The notes: generated from the sequence alone by a model not told the origin. A stretch of DNA of 64,000 bases from Verpa conica (GCA_033030425.1 JAUFSD010000003.1:682001-746000); one strand, 5' to 3'; counted from the first letter of the stretch, positions 10,453 to 22,493 are shown. Made by a program: numbers and translations.

Positions 10453-11067
10453 TGTTATTTTTCGAGATTCTCAGTCTGTCTTTCCTTATTTGTATAACAT
10501 TTTATCTCCATTTGCTACATTTCATTACGATGACAGTTCTGATTGTTTTCTTGATACATTTTTACATTTATTACATTTTTACATAACTACTAATGTTTAT
10601 CGAAAGGTCGCATACCTTATTACTCACATGTATTGCGCCATTTGTTATGAGTCATATTTTGTTGCGCTCATTTATGTTTACTCAACACACCATTTCGCTT
10701 ACAGGCATTATATTACTCATTTCTTTTGGTTACCTTTACTTTGTTACGGTTTTCAGGGTCAAACGGCGTTCCCACCTCGGTTTTCATAAAGTTATCTCGG
10801 TTGGAGGATAAAGGACTTTTCTGTATAAATAGCGGGCCGTTCTCCCTCTTTCTGGGACAGTAATTCTCTAGACATAGACAACAATCTACTACGCTATCTT
10901 GTTTGGTATTACATGCTCAGAATTCTCGCTTGCCTGTTCTTTATAGTAATAGTCTACTCTGTTGCTACCACCCATTCACTGGCCCTACGCTTCTTTCTGT
11001 GCATCGTACCTGTAGAGTTATACCATTAGGACTTGCGTCCTAAGCTGTTACTCCGCTATTTTCCACA
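10453..11067 (+). mobile_element. Solo LTR C1 (family C, 615 bp)
   Basis: Starts TGTTATTTTTCGAGATTCTC and ends CGCTATTTTCCACA with exact 5-bp duplication GGGGT (10448-10452, 11068-11072). TATA box TGTATAAATAGC near 10822 confirms + orientation. Short hydrophobic frames inside are present in all C copies and unconvincing as genes. Confidence 0.92.
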
Positions 11068-11783
11068 GGGGTCACATTGATGCGCCGGACACGAAGTGTT
11101 TGTACCAGTACATTGTTTGCTTGGTGGCCCAGAGCTACTACCAGAGGCAGGCAGGCTTTGCTAGAGGAGGTTCTCGTGATTCTGAATAGGTTGTTAGCTC
11201 TATAATAGACTGCTTCTAGGTGGGGGGAGATAGGAGGTACAGAGTTACTGCAGGTAGAGGTTGCTGCAGGTACGCGAGACTGTGGGGACTTAGAAGATTT
11301 TGGCGAGGGATATAGGGGTTGTGATGGGTGTAGGCCGGGTAACCATCTAAGGACTTAGCAATTTTTAGCGAGGTGTAGGTGTTTTTTGGAAGAAATAACC
11401 CCCAAAGCTCCGATAGTTACTTTCAGTGCTTTAGACACTGCCGTCAGGGCTTTTAGGGCTCCGTCAGACAAAGCTGCAGTAAAAAGTATTTTAGAGTTTT
11501 GGTGCTCCAGGAGACTCCACTGGATACTTCAGGAGACTCCACTGGATACTTCAGGAGACTCCACTGGATACTTCAGGAGACTCCACTGGATACTTCAGGA
11601 GACTCCACTGGATACTTCAGGAGACTCCACCAAAGTCTCTGAAGCCTCCCAGGAGACGTCAGGAGACATCATGACACTGGAGCTCCTAAAAGTTCTATCA
11701 GTACAGTGTAGATGCATCTGATGTACAATTTTCTAAGCCTGTATCCTGACACAGTGCTTGTCCCTCCTGATACAAATTTTAGT
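11068..11783. repeat. End of GC-rich array, D-type repeat and a 22-bp minisatellite
   Basis: The GC-rich unit continues to about 11160. From 11511 there are five tandem copies of a 22-bp unit beginning GGAGACTCCACTGG, plus a partial copy, to about 11630; a repetitive peptide frame across it is a by-product. Flanking sequence resembles the D-type repeat at 7630. No gene is seen. Confidence 0.7.
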
Positions 11784-12125
11784 TTGCTGATGTAGTATCA
11801 AGAGACTAGGGACTCAAGGACAAGGTAGGTAAGGTAAACAATATAAGTAGTAGTAGTAGTAGTAGTAGTATTTATTTCCTACCTAGGCCCGAGACCGATT
11901 AAGTAAGTCTCCGAAGAGACCGCCAACTCTGCCAAAGCTAATTAAACGGCACTGGGTACCGGCCAGAGAATGTACATGTATCTACGAACTAAGCGTGCAG
12001 AGGAACACACCAAAGAGAGAACACATGGAACTAACTAAGCGACACCAAAGAAAGAACATGTAACCAAAATAATAAACAACCTTGCTCTTCCAAAAGCATC
12101 TTCCAATCTGACGTTTCAAGTCGAT
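11784..12125 (-). repeat. 3' fragment related to unit H with AGT microsatellite
   Basis: Matches bases 28346 onward of unit H (a TATCRAGAGACTAGGG-like segment, ACAATATAAG, then an AGT trinucleotide run at about 11847-11870 and TTTATTTCC). Lacks the zinc-knuckle ORF. No gene. Confidence 0.6.
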
Positions 12126-12390
12126 TGTAACCGCCCCTGCTGTGTTACTTTGTTCTTTGTTCTACTTGTTTTGGATACGGTTATGGCACTAACCACCTTG
12201 GGATTTTTTTATTGTTTCTTTGGATCTACTTTACTATGTTTGGGAACCCCGCCGGAAGCGGAGCAATTATTGTACCGGGATGGTACCGGATCGGGATGAT
12301 TAGTATTTCTTTAGTGTTTTGATCCTGGCATGGATCGGAGATTAGGGTACCGGGATCGGAGGAACATGACAGGAATGGAGGGATGGTTGT
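12126..12390 (-). mobile_element. Truncated LTR A4, inverted
   Basis: Reverse complement of the 3' part of family A, starting TGTAACCGCCCCTGCTGTG. It is cut where LTR B2 begins, and its other half is not found on the far side. Confidence 0.8.
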
Positions 12391-13478
12391 TGTTGTAGGC
12401 ACCTGATAAGAGGAGTATTTCTGGGAACCATGAAGACCACTTGTTTGACTATCTAGGTAACTAAAATCCCTTGTTTGTTTCTTGAGAAACGCGATAGGGG
12501 TTTGGGGAGAAGCACGTGTGAATATCATTGCTGGCGGCTATCTCCTGCAGGGCGCCCCACTATGCCACCCACCGGATGCTAGGGGGGGCCCCTCAGAGTT
12601 GCTGTGAACGCATAGTAAAAACACAAGCTTTGGACCCCAAAAATAACCCCTGGAGCGTCAGGAAAATTCGTCCGTCCAAACCAAATCCGGAGGGTATATG
12701 AGAAGGCATGATTTGGAGCTGACTGGTGAAAGAATCGAGGAAATCGGATAAGAACTGACGGAGTTGTGCCCTCTGCCAGTCGGGGCATGTTTCTTGACAA
12801 ACTAACGGTATGGAGGAAGGCCCCGCTTCCCAGTACTGCTTGCTGATTAGTACCAAAGGGCTTTGGTGACTCTCTGCCTCGAGGGAACATGCAAGGACGG
12901 AACAGATACGGTGGTTAGTACACTTATCGGCCCGTCCGCAGAGTACAGATTGGTTCACTAACAGCTTTACATGATTGCATTACTCTAGTACACCATTGGG
13001 CTTGACTAGAATAGACAATAGGGCCGGGACAAAGTGCTTGGACTGGTTGGGATTTGTATAAGTATGGGGGGAATGTATTTGTATTGGCGTTTTGAATGCG
13101 TTGTAAGATTTGTATTGTATGGCATGATTGCTTGGCAGGTTTTCAGGGTCTTCGGGGATTCCCAGGCGTTTGTATTAGAATTTAGAATAAATCCGCGAGC
13201 CCAAACCGCGGTATATAAAATAGTCGGCAGATTTGTCTCTTTACTGGAACACCAACGGGAAGAACGAGTCTTATCAATATACTTGAATCTATCGAACTAC
13301 CTTTACCTTATAACTCTGTTACAAATATTTCGCTTGTAACTTTCGAAGCTTCAACTGAACAACTTTCCGCTTTACCCAACTAACTCTAGTGAGTCTTGAC
13401 GATATCGTAGTTCGTAACTCTCTTGTGCGATTTAAGGGAGCAACTACTACCGTTGACTGAGGAGACCTTGGTAGTTGG
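12391..13478 (+). mobile_element. LTR B2, 3' truncated
   Basis: Family B from TGTTGTAGGCACC, with TATA-like GTATATAAAAT near 13212, broken about 70 bases before its usual end, exactly where LTR C2 starts. No target duplication can be matched. Confidence 0.85.
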
Positions 13479-14094
13479 TGTTATTTTTTTCGAGATTCTC
13501 AGTCTGTCTCTCTTTGTTTGTATAACATTTTATCTCCATTTGCTACATTTCATTACGACGACATTTTTGATTGCTTTCTCGATACATTTTTACATTTATT
13601 ACATTTTTACATAACCACTAATGTTTAACGAAAGACGCATACCTTATTACTCACATGTATCGCGCCATTTGTTATGAGTCATATTTTGTTGCGCTCATTT
13701 ATGTTTACTCAACACACCATTTCGCTTACAAGCATTGTATTACTCATTTCTTTTGGTTACCTTTACTTTGTTACGGTTCTCAGGGTCAAACGGCGTTCCC
13801 ACCTCGTTTTTCACATAGTTATCTCGGTTGGAGGATAAAGGACTTTTCTGTATAAATAGCGGGCCGTTCTCCCTCTTTCTGGGACAGTAATTCTCTAGAC
13901 ATAGACACCAATCTACTACGCTATCTTGTTTGGTATTACATGCTCAGAATCCTCGCTTGCCTGTTCTTTATAGTAATAGTTTATTCTGTTGCTACCACCA
14001 ATTCACTGGCCTTACGCTTCTTTCTGTGCATCGTACCTGTAGAGTTATACCATTAGGACTTGCGTCCTAAGCTGTTACTCCGCTATTCTTCACA
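13479..14094 (+). mobile_element. LTR C2 with mismatched flanks
   Basis: Full-length family C (616 bp). The left flank GTTGG is LTR B2, the right flank AAGAG is gene-like sequence; neither a target duplication nor continuation of B2 is present. This suggests a recombinant rather than simple solo LTR. Confidence 0.85.
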
Positions 14095-15480
14095 AAGAGA
14101 GTGATGCCGTTGGGAGAGAATGGAGTTGAAGTTCAGTTCTGACATCATAACGGAGAAACAATGGATTGTTTTGGAGAAGCCAATTGCGGCAAAGCTCAAG
14201 CTGGTGAGTATCATGTCCTCTGTCAAACAAATTTCTAGAGCTCTCTAGAATCGCTCCAATACAGCCACTAAAAAGTGCAATAGCACGGGGATTTTTAGAC
14301 AAGCTCATTTTGCCTGCAATATACTATTAGTGAGGTTTACAGAAGGATAGTAAGTAAAAGAATTACCTGTTACTGTTCTGTAGGTTGAATATGGGTTTAT
14401 ATGCTCTGAATGACTGACGGTTCTACCTAAGTTCGTTTGTAGAGAAATTGGACTAAGAAGGACACGAGACCGTTGAGCCAATACTAATAAGACTTCAGGC
14501 CATGGACCAGCTGATAGAGGTTCTTTAGGCTTAGTTTTGCAATGAACACAAACAGCAATCTGAATGCTATCACCTTTTAACCTCTCCGTAGTAGGAACAC
14601 CAAAGACTTCAGTCAATGAGTACAATTGACTGGCGTTCTTAGTGATCCAGTGTATATAATGTGGAAGCAGTAGGATTGAACAGAAAGAGCATGGTGTACT
14701 AGGAAAAGCTTTATCGTATGTTGATCTAAAAAGTTGAAGAACTTTTTTAAAAGCCGGCTAGGAGAATATACAGCATTCTGAGAAGCTGATTGAGGTGGAA
14801 TAGAAGACGGTAAAGAGAGATTGTTATTTTTCGAGATTCTCAGTCTGTCTTTCCTTGATTGTATAACATTTTATCTCCACTTGTTACATTTCATTACGAC
14901 AGCAGTACTGATTGTATTTTGATACATTTTTACATTTATTATATTTTTACATAACTACTAATGTTTATCGAAGGTCGCATACCTTATTACTCACATGTAT
15001 TACGCCATTTGTTATGAGTCATATTTTGTTGCGCTCATCTATGTTTACTCAACACACCATTTCGCTTACAAGCATTGTATTACTCATTTCTTTTGGTTAC
15101 CTTTACTTTGTTACGGTTTTCAGGGTTAAACGGCGTTCCCACCTCGGTTTTTACATAGTTATCTCAGTTGGAGGATAAAGGACTTCTTTGTATAAATAGC
15201 GGGCCGTTCTCCCTCTTTCTGGGACTGTAATTCTCTAGACATAGACAACAATCTACTACGCTATCTTGTTTGGTATTACATGCTCAGAATTCTTGCTTGC
15301 CTGTTCTTTATAGTAATAGTCTATTCTGTTGCTACCACCCATTCACTGGCTTTACGCTTCTTTCTGTGCATCGTACCTGTAGAGTTATACCATTAGGACT
15401 TGCGTCCTAAGCTGTTACTCCGCTATTCTTCACAGAGATGATATACTTCTGCTGGAACTAACTGTGATGGGTTTGGTTGG
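14095..15480 (-). pseudogene. Remnant of an unknown spliced gene, split by LTR C3
   Basis: Minus-strand sequence with coding character but broken. One segment (about 14625-14368) encodes a peptide containing YSLTEVFGVPTTERL, ends at a GT donor and can be joined through a TTGCAG acceptor near 14313 to a second segment containing NPRAIALFSGCIGAI (to 14095). Upstream the likely frame shifts, and LTR C3 interrupts it at 14822. No family recognised. It lies just downstream of, and in the same orientation as, the unknown gene at 15807-17026, and could be part of the same gene or element. Confidence 0.4.
14822..15434 (+). mobile_element. Solo LTR C3
   Basis: Family C, 613 bp, TGTTATTTTTCGAG to TATTCTTCACA, exact 5-bp duplication GAGAT (14817-14821, 15435-15439). 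TATA box TGTATAAATAGC near 15190. Confidence 0.92.
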
Positions 15481-15806
15481 ACTATTCCTCAGGAGCTTTG
15501 ATTGTTATGCTGAATAAAGGAATAGGGAATAGGTGGTGAATAAAGCTCTGGTGTCTTCAGTTTCAATATTAGAGTCAACTGGAATAAGGTGATGGTTTTG
15601 TATGTTGCCGTTTGCACTGGATCTGTTTCTGTTTATATGATTTGCATCTGACTGTGGAATATAGGAACGGAATCGATAAGACATTATTAACCCTGAATAC
15701 CACAAAACATTTCCCTGATTAGCTATCAACGAATACCAATAATTTCCACCGGAAAGTAAAAAGAAACCCCAAAATATAAAACTAAATACAATGTCTGTCC
15801 CTATCT

Positions 15807-17026
15807 TCAAGCCTTGCCCTTTCCTTTTGCCTTCTTTGTATTATGAAACTTTTTTTTTGAAGCAGAGCCTGCTAATCCCAACTCATCCTCATCATCCTCG
15901 GAAGTCTCCAACATATCAATCTCCTCAAATCCATGATCGTTGCTACCAGAAGTCTCTGTAGCTGGTATAATGAGGCTGTTGGCAGGAGTAGATGGTGTTT
16001 CTATACCACCACTATCTCCGTCAGAATTGGAAACTGGTTGTTTCTTCTCTATAGATTGTATGTATACGTTAATTATTGCTTTAAATATTTCAGAAAGTTG
16101 GATAACCTTACAGAAGCTGCTGAACAAATTTCTGCTAGGCTTTATACTGTTTGGAGAAGAAAAGGGTGAGGTCATACTACTATCAGGATCTGGCTTGATA
16201 GTTTTGATTGGGCTGGTAGATGCTGTAAGTGGACCCAGCAGTACTTTGCGTTTTGATTTGGGAGTTTGAAATATAGAAGCCTTGTCTTCCTTAGGAACCA
16301 AATCCCGTGAGAAGCTGATGGCCAAAGAAAAAGCATAAGCTGTATAAAGTATTAGTACTGACGGGTATCAATTTAGAGAGTTTACATACCACGATCAATA
16401 TCAGTTTCATAGATATACTTGAAAGCTATATCTAATATTTTTCCCGACTGCAGATAGGTGACTAACTTGGCAAATAATGGAACGTTGGTATCTATAAGAA
16501 AGGTAACCGTACACTATACTAGTTAGTTTTTCCTTTATTTTAGTTCATTCTGGCATATACTTACAACAACGTCTTCTCTAGCCTCACTATTATACTGATA
16601 CATCTGACCTTGAAAGTGGGAGAGACTTGTATCGGGCATTTTAACCAAATCAGAAAGCATAGTAACAGTGGAGGTGCAGTAGGCATCGTTGGCAATAGAT
16701 TTATTAATAGAAGTATTATGAAAGAGCTCAGTATTACGGATGAGTGAATACTAAATAGGTATTAACTTCAAAAGCAATTTAGAGAGAAATGGAAAGCTAG
16801 ATTTGTATGTACTTACTACGGGAGCCTTTCCAGCAGTGAAAATGACTGTTCCATTGAACAAATACACACGATCAGGATACAGAGCATTCTCAGAGCTCTG
16901 AAAGTACTTGATTGCCACCTCATGAATAATACTCTCACCATCCTCGTGGGATACTTTAGCAGCTTTGAATCCACCAACACTAGTAACAGAGAGAACTCTT
17001 CCAATAAAAGTGAAATAAATAGGCAT
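15807..17026 (-). CDS. Unknown four-exon gene, 350 aa
   Basis: Exons 17026-16817, 16750-16565, 16513-16390 and 16339-15807 join through GT-AG introns (GTAAGTACA, GTAAGTATA, GTATGTAAA donors) with matching phases into one frame of exactly 351 codons. The N-terminus (MPIYFTFIGRVLSV) has beta-rich, OB-fold-like spacing. The C-terminus is an acidic run (DEDELG) followed by a basic lysine tail, as in nuclear proteins. I do not recognise the family. The start is uncertain: a GTACGT just upstream could be a donor from an earlier exon. The last exon is duplicated in reverse at 17837-18077, and transposons flank both sides, so this may be a mobile-element passenger. Confidence 0.6.
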
Positions 17027-17836
17027 AGTGGAAATATACGTACCAATATTGGATAGATATACTGAAAAAAGGGAGAATAGAGGTTTCGTTGAGAGGATTA
17101 GAAGAATTGAAGTTGATATGAGATATTAAAGAGATCAGGAGCAGACGGGAGATCAGGGAAGTTTAATAGTGGAGAAAAACCTTAAAGCATATACTTAAAA
17201 TAGATAAAACTGTGTCAAATCGTGTCTGCTGTATACGATCCCTAAGTGTATGTATCTACGTCATTACAATCAGTATTTGGTATAGTTTCAACGCCACCAA
17301 CAATTCATTACAACGTATGATCTCATAGCTACTATAAAAAGAACTCCATGTTATACTGGCGTTCATGAAAAACAGGTTTTAGACTATTCATTTGAAATGT
17401 ATGCATGTAATTACTTTATATACGTCATTCATTGTTGTTAGAGGCTCTGACAGGGTTAGGGTTATTATCAACTTTTATGCAATTGTATTGGGAGTCTCAT
17501 TTTGACGGTATGGAATAGGGAGTAGAGCTGATAGATGTAGTTTTAGAATGAATGTAAAGTCTACTGTGGATAAAGAGTATTAGAAGATTGTAAGTTAGGC
17601 TTCTATTCTAATTGTATTGTTTGCTCTTAGTATATATATTGAATCAACTGTATAAAAGTAATTGTACCAATATATATAGCAATGCAATAGGTATACCTAC
17701 TATATAATAGTACGTAACATAGACACAACACACTAAAATTGATTGTGAACCTAAAGAGGAAATAACCTACAAATGGAGCATAGTCTGTGTTTCACAGTAC
17801 CCACTCATCCACCCAGACAATTTTTATTAGGTTTAA
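17027..17836. other. AT-rich intergenic sequence, no gene
   Basis: About 800 bases with several TATATA runs (17630-17710) and no credible frame. It contains the upstream region of the unknown minus-strand gene. Confidence 0.5.
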
Positions 17837-18077
17837 CAACCAGTTTCCAGTTCTGACGGAGATAGTGGTGGTATAGAAACACCATCTACTCCTGCCAACA
17901 GCCTCATTATACCATCTACAGAGGCTTCTGGTAGCAACAATCATGGGTTTGAAGAGATTGATATGTTGGAGACTTCCGAGGATGATGAAAATGAGTTGGG
18001 ATTAGCAGACTCTACTTCAAAAAAAAAGTATCATAATACGAAGAAGGCAAAAGGAAAGGGCAAGGCTTGAAGATAGG
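17837..18077 (+). pseudogene. Inverted duplicate of the last-exon end of the unknown gene
   Basis: Plus-strand copy of the C-terminal coding sequence at 16042-15800 (minus), from about AACAACCAGTTTCCA through the TGA and seven further bases. Encodes the same acidic-then-lysine tail with a few substitutions (for example NELG for DELG). It is cut exactly by LTR C4. No start or upstream exons, so a fragment. Confidence 0.75.
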
Positions 18078-18694
18078 TGTGAAGAATAGCGGAGTAACAG
18101 CTTAGGACGCAAGTCCTAATAGTATAACTCTACAGGTACGATGCACAGAAAGAAGCGTAAAGCCAGTGAATTGGTAGTAGCAACAGAATAAACTATTACT
18201 ATAAAGAATAGGCAAGGGAGAAGTCTGAGCATGTAATACCAAACAAGATAGCGTAGTAGATTGGTGTCTATGTCTAGAGAATTACAGTCCCAGAAAGAGG
18301 GAGAACGGCCCGCTATTTATACAGAAAATTCCTTTATCCTCCAACCGAGATAACTATGTAAAAACCAAGGTGGGAACGCCGCTTGACCCTGAAAACTGTA
18401 ACAAAGTAAATGTAACCAAAAGAAATGAGTAATACAATGCTTGTAAGCGAAATGGTGTGTTGAGTAAACATAAATGAGCGCAACAAAATATGACTCATAA
18501 CAAATGGCGCAATACTTGTGAGTAATAAGGTATGCGACCTTTCGATAAACATTAGTAGTTATAAAAATGTAATAAATATAAAAATGTATTAAGAGAAAAT
18601 AATCAGAACTGTTGTCGTAATGAAATGTAGCAAATGGAGATAAAATGTTATACAGACAAGGAAAGACAGACTGAGAATCTCGAAAAAAATAATA
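18078..18694 (-). mobile_element. LTR C4, inverted, with mismatched flanks
   Basis: Family C in reverse, 617 bp. Its first base pair is TA rather than TG at the 18694 end. Left flank is the gene duplicate, right flank is G2's 3' untranslated sequence; no duplication matches. TATA box near 18320 on the minus strand. Confidence 0.85.
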
Positions 18695-20060
18695 CTCTAC
18701 AGTCTCAGGCGGTGGTCCTTCACAGCTCTTGGGTTTCGACGATGGAAATCGCGTACTAGCTCTTGGACCGGTTCGTCCATAGCGTCTAAGACTTGATACG
18801 AGCAGTCGCCCATTGGATATCCCAGCCATTTCACCAAGTATTTCACTTCTCCGGCGTTGTTGCGGCGGGATGCAATGATTTTTTCCACGTCGTAAACCGC
18901 CTCCCCATACTCATTTACTTCATCAGGAGTTGGTGGTCTCTGCTGGCGTCCGGGGATCTTGCTCAGGCGGTAGGGCTCGAGGAGCTCTACGTGGAAGACG
19001 TTATGTATCTTGATCTGAGGAGGCAAGTCCAACTGGCATGTGCGAGTTCCCACTAGCTTAGCGATTCTGAAAGGTCCCAATTTTTTATGGTCCAGTTTTT
19101 TGGTGCTTCGGCGACTTTTAATGTTGGCAGCGTTGACCATGACGCGGTCTCCTTCTTTAAAACTTGGAGGGTCCATTCGTTTCTGGTCAAAGTATTTTCC
19201 CATGTGTTCTCTGGTTTCCTTCAGACAGTTGCTAGCCTTGTCGTGAATACCTCGGACATAGTGAGCGTACAGTTCACTAGCCGGATTTTTGACTTCCACT
19301 TGAGTTGGCCAGTTGGTTCGCGGGTGGTAACCAGAGTTTGTGTAGAAAGGGGTTTGCTTTGTAGTTGTTGTAGCTGAGTTATTATATGCGTACTCAGCTA
19401 GGGGAAGCAATTCAACCCAATCGTTCTGTTCGTAATTACAGAATGCACGAATGTAGTGTTCTAGTACTTGGTTGACCCGTTCTGTTTGTCCGTCTGTTTG
19501 AGGGTGGAACGCTGTGCTCATCCGAGTTTTCACATCGAGGAGAGACATCAGCAATCCCCAGAAGCTAGAGGTGAACTTAGCGTCTCTGTCGGAGAAAATG
19601 CTGAGAGGTAAGCCATGATAGCGCCAAATTTGGCTCAGGAAGGTTTTGGCTAGTTCCTGAGCCGTAGCTAATTCTTTCAGAGGAATAAAGTGCGACATCT
19701 TTGTGAAACTGTCCACGACGACCCATATCTGTGTCATTCCTTCAGACAAAGGTAACTGCGTAATGAAATCCATAGATATGGATTCCCACGGACAGTGTAG
19801 TGTTTCGAGAGGTAACAATTTACCGTACTTTCTGTGTCGGCTTGGCTTGTTGCGTTGGCAGTGGTCGCAGGAACGGACGTAATCGTCTACCCAGTGATCT
19901 AGGTTAGGCCAATAGAAGTTTCGTGAGATTAATTCTAGTGTCTTGTCTTGGCCAAAATGTCCCGCGACTTTAGAGTCGTGTTCTGCCTCTGCAATCTCGA
20001 TTTTGATGGCGTCGTTTGCTGGTATATAAAGTCTGTTTTGGAAATATACCAGATTGTCGT
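18695..20060 (-). pseudogene. Truncated chromovirus G2: integrase plus chromodomain
   Basis: C-terminal half of a Ty3/gypsy Pol. Order on the minus strand: integrase zinc finger (RSCDHCQRNK), catalytic core (SMDFITQLPL, FSDRDAKFTSSFW, QTDGQTERVNQ: D, D, E), the HNVFHVELLEPY linker, then a chromodomain (VEKIIASRRNN, YLVKWLGYP) and stop at 18697. Chromodomain integrases define chromoviruses and direct insertion to particular chromatin. The 5' part ends abruptly at LTR B3 and the 3' UTR at LTR C4, so RT, Gag and both own LTR junctions are missing. Nearly identical to G3 over the shared part. Confidence 0.92.
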
Positions 20061-21217
20061 TGTTGTAGGCACCTGATAAGAGGAGTATTTCTGGGAACCA
20101 TGAAGACCACTTGTTTGACTATCTAGGTAACTAAATCCCTTGTTCGTTTCTTGAGAAACGCGATAGGGGTTTGGGGAGAAGCGCGTGTGAATATTATTGC
20201 TGGCGGCTATCTCCTGCAGGGCGCCCCACTGTGCCACCCACCGGGTGCTGGGGGGGCCCCTCAGAGTTGCTGTAAACGCATAGTAAAAACACAAGCTTTG
20301 GACCCCAAAAATAACCCCTGGAGCGTCAGGAAAATTCGTCCGTCCGAACCAAATCCGGAGGGTATATGAGAGGGCATGATTTGGAGCTGACTGGTGAAAG
20401 AATCGAGGAAATCGGATAAGAACTGACGGAGTTGTGCCCTCCGCCAGTCGGGGCATGTTTCTTGACAAACTAACGGTATGAAGGAAGGCCCCGCTTCCCA
20501 GTACTGCTTGTTGATTAGTACCAAAAGGCTTTGGTGACTCTCTGCCACAAGGGAACAGCAAGGACAGAACAGATACGGTGGTTAGTACACTTATCGGCCT
20601 GTCCGCAGAGTACAGATTGGTTCACTAACAGCTTTACGTGATTGCATTACTCTAGTACACCTTTGGGCTTGACTAGAATAGACAATAGGGCCGAGACAAA
20701 GTGCTTAGACTGGTCGGGATTTGTATAAGTATGGGGGGAATGTATTTGTATTGGCATAGAAACTGTGTTGTAAGATTTGTATTGTATGGCGTGATTGCTT
20801 GGCAGGTTTTCAGGGTCTTCAAGGGTTCCCAGGCGTTTGTATCAGGATTCAGAATAAATCCGCGAGCCCAAACCGCGGTATATAAATAGTCGGCAGATTT
20901 GTCTCTTTACCAGAACATTAACGGGAAGAACGAGTCTTATCAATATATTTGAATCTATCGAACTACCTTTACCTTATAACTTTATTACAAACAATTTGCT
21001 TGTGACTTTCGAAGCTTCAACTGAACAACTTTCCGCTTAATCTAACCAACTCTAGTGAGTCTTGACGATATCGTAATTCGTAACTCTCTTGTGCGATTTA
21101 AGGGAACAACTACTACCGTTGACTGAGGAGACCTTGGTAGTTGGTATCTTATACCTTCGGACTGAACTCTAAGCTTGACGGGACGTAGCCTGGACAATTG
21201 TATAGGCCAGTTTTACA
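20061..21217 (+). mobile_element. LTR B3 with mismatched flanks
   Basis: Full-length family B (1157 bp). Left flank GTCGT is inside G2 pol, right flank GTGTC is inside LTR F2, so the two sides do not belong to one target. Best read as product of recombination between two B copies. Confidence 0.88.
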
Positions 21218-21284
21218 GTGTCAGACTGTAACGGGGGTACTCCCAGGGGAGTACTGCCGTACCAACAAAAACCAACAACCTTCC

Positions 21285-21708
21285 TGTCAAGAACGACAAA
21301 TCATCAGTTCTCACTCGGTCACAAATTGTCACTCGACCACCAGTCAGCCTTGCCCGTTTCATATCAGTTTCATGTCTAGTCTCATTTATGTTTCATGTAT
21401 GGGATGACGTGGCCTGCCACGTCATCAGGATCTCCTTAGTTTCATATCACGTATCATGTTCTTGTTTCATGTAGTCTGACACGCTACGCGTGTCAGCCCC
21501 TTCCCTTTCATGTTTCGGCCATACTATAAGTATTGAGCCATTTCCCCAGTTCTTAGTTTTAGTTCTCTATCCTTCAACTTGTATTTACTACCAAGTACCT
21601 ACTCTAGTTCCAGGCTTCCCAGTCTTCTAGTCCATGTGCCCTTAGTGTCCCAGTTCTTTAGACATCACCTGCTGTCCCCACTAGAGCAAGGGCTTGTGTA
21701 CTTTTACA
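21285..21708 (+). mobile_element. Solo LTR F1 (family F, 424 bp)
   Basis: Starts TGTCAAGAACGACAAATC and ends GTGTACTTTTACA, exact duplication CTTCC (21280-21284, 21709-21713). Contains an inverted repeat GACACGCTACGCGTGTC and TATA-like ACTATAAGTATTG. Confidence 0.9.
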
Positions 21709-22397
21709 CTTCCTTTCTGACGAGAAGCTTCAACAGCGAGGCTTAGAACCGCTCGTCAACACGGAAGATCAACAGTCCCTAGGCAAAACAGGAATAAGGA
21801 TTTAATGGGTCGATAACTAAAGACTTTAAAAGGCTCTGCTTCCCAGGGGAAGACAAACGTCTTTAGCGAAGAGTATGAGGGTCTCTGAACAACGGTTGTT
21901 CGTTGACCAGCAAGAATGGTTGTCCTGGGGGAAGGACGGGTTTAAGCTATGAATTTGATTGCGAGCAGGCTGCCAAGAAGCGGGGAACAATTCCTCCGTG
22001 CTTGGAAATCAACTGAGTCTAGAGCGCCCCTAAGAACTAGCGGGGTCGATAGACTGGCGACTAAAAAGCGTTGGTTACTAAAAGCTCTGTAACTTTTGCT
22101 ATAATGGTCTGATTTCAAATCCGATTGCACCTATGGATTCGCAGCACTGTCCCCCATATACCCTCCAAGTTTGGTTTGGTTGGACGAATTTTCCTGACGG
22201 TTTTGGAGTTATTTTTGGGGTCCAAAACTTGTGTTTTTGTTAGGGAATCTGCAACTCAGGGGGGCCCCCTCTGCAAACAGCGGGTGGCACAGTGGGGCGC
22301 CTCACGGGTGTTAGAAAACACAGAGTCCCCTAGGTAGGGTAACCCACTGGTGATTCCTGCCGTTGCTTAGATTCCCTTCCCACATTCCTAGTCCAAC

Positions 22398-22493
22398 CTG
22401 GGGACGTGGCGGAGAGGTAATCTTGATCCATAAGGACCTTAGGGCGAAGCACAAAGTGTAGCCCCGTATGGTTCGATTCGTGATGCCGCCAGG
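22398..22493 (+). other. Pol III-like internal boxes within LTR E1
   Basis: TGGCGGAGAGG resembles a tRNA box A and GGTTCGATTC is a near-perfect box B about 60 bases on; outer ends CCTGG and CCAGG could pair. The T-stem does not pair, so this is not a working tRNA. The copy in E2 is near 38689-38784. Confidence 0.3.

Noticed and set aside
9776..10789. 190- and 143-codon frames over the GC-rich array and LTR C1
   Set aside because: Repeated low-complexity peptide from tandem DNA running into an LTR; no start context or family.
11386..11721. Repetitive peptide frame (RRLHWILQETPLDTSGD)
   Set aside because: Direct translation of a 22-bp minisatellite whose length makes all frames cycle.
13479..18694. 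Simple inversion between C2 and C4 as cause of lost duplications
   Set aside because: Re-inverting gives only a partial match on one side (CTCTT versus CTCTA) and none on the other.
22398..22493. Functional tRNA within LTR E
   Set aside because: Box A and B motifs are present but the T-stem and cloverleaf do not pair.
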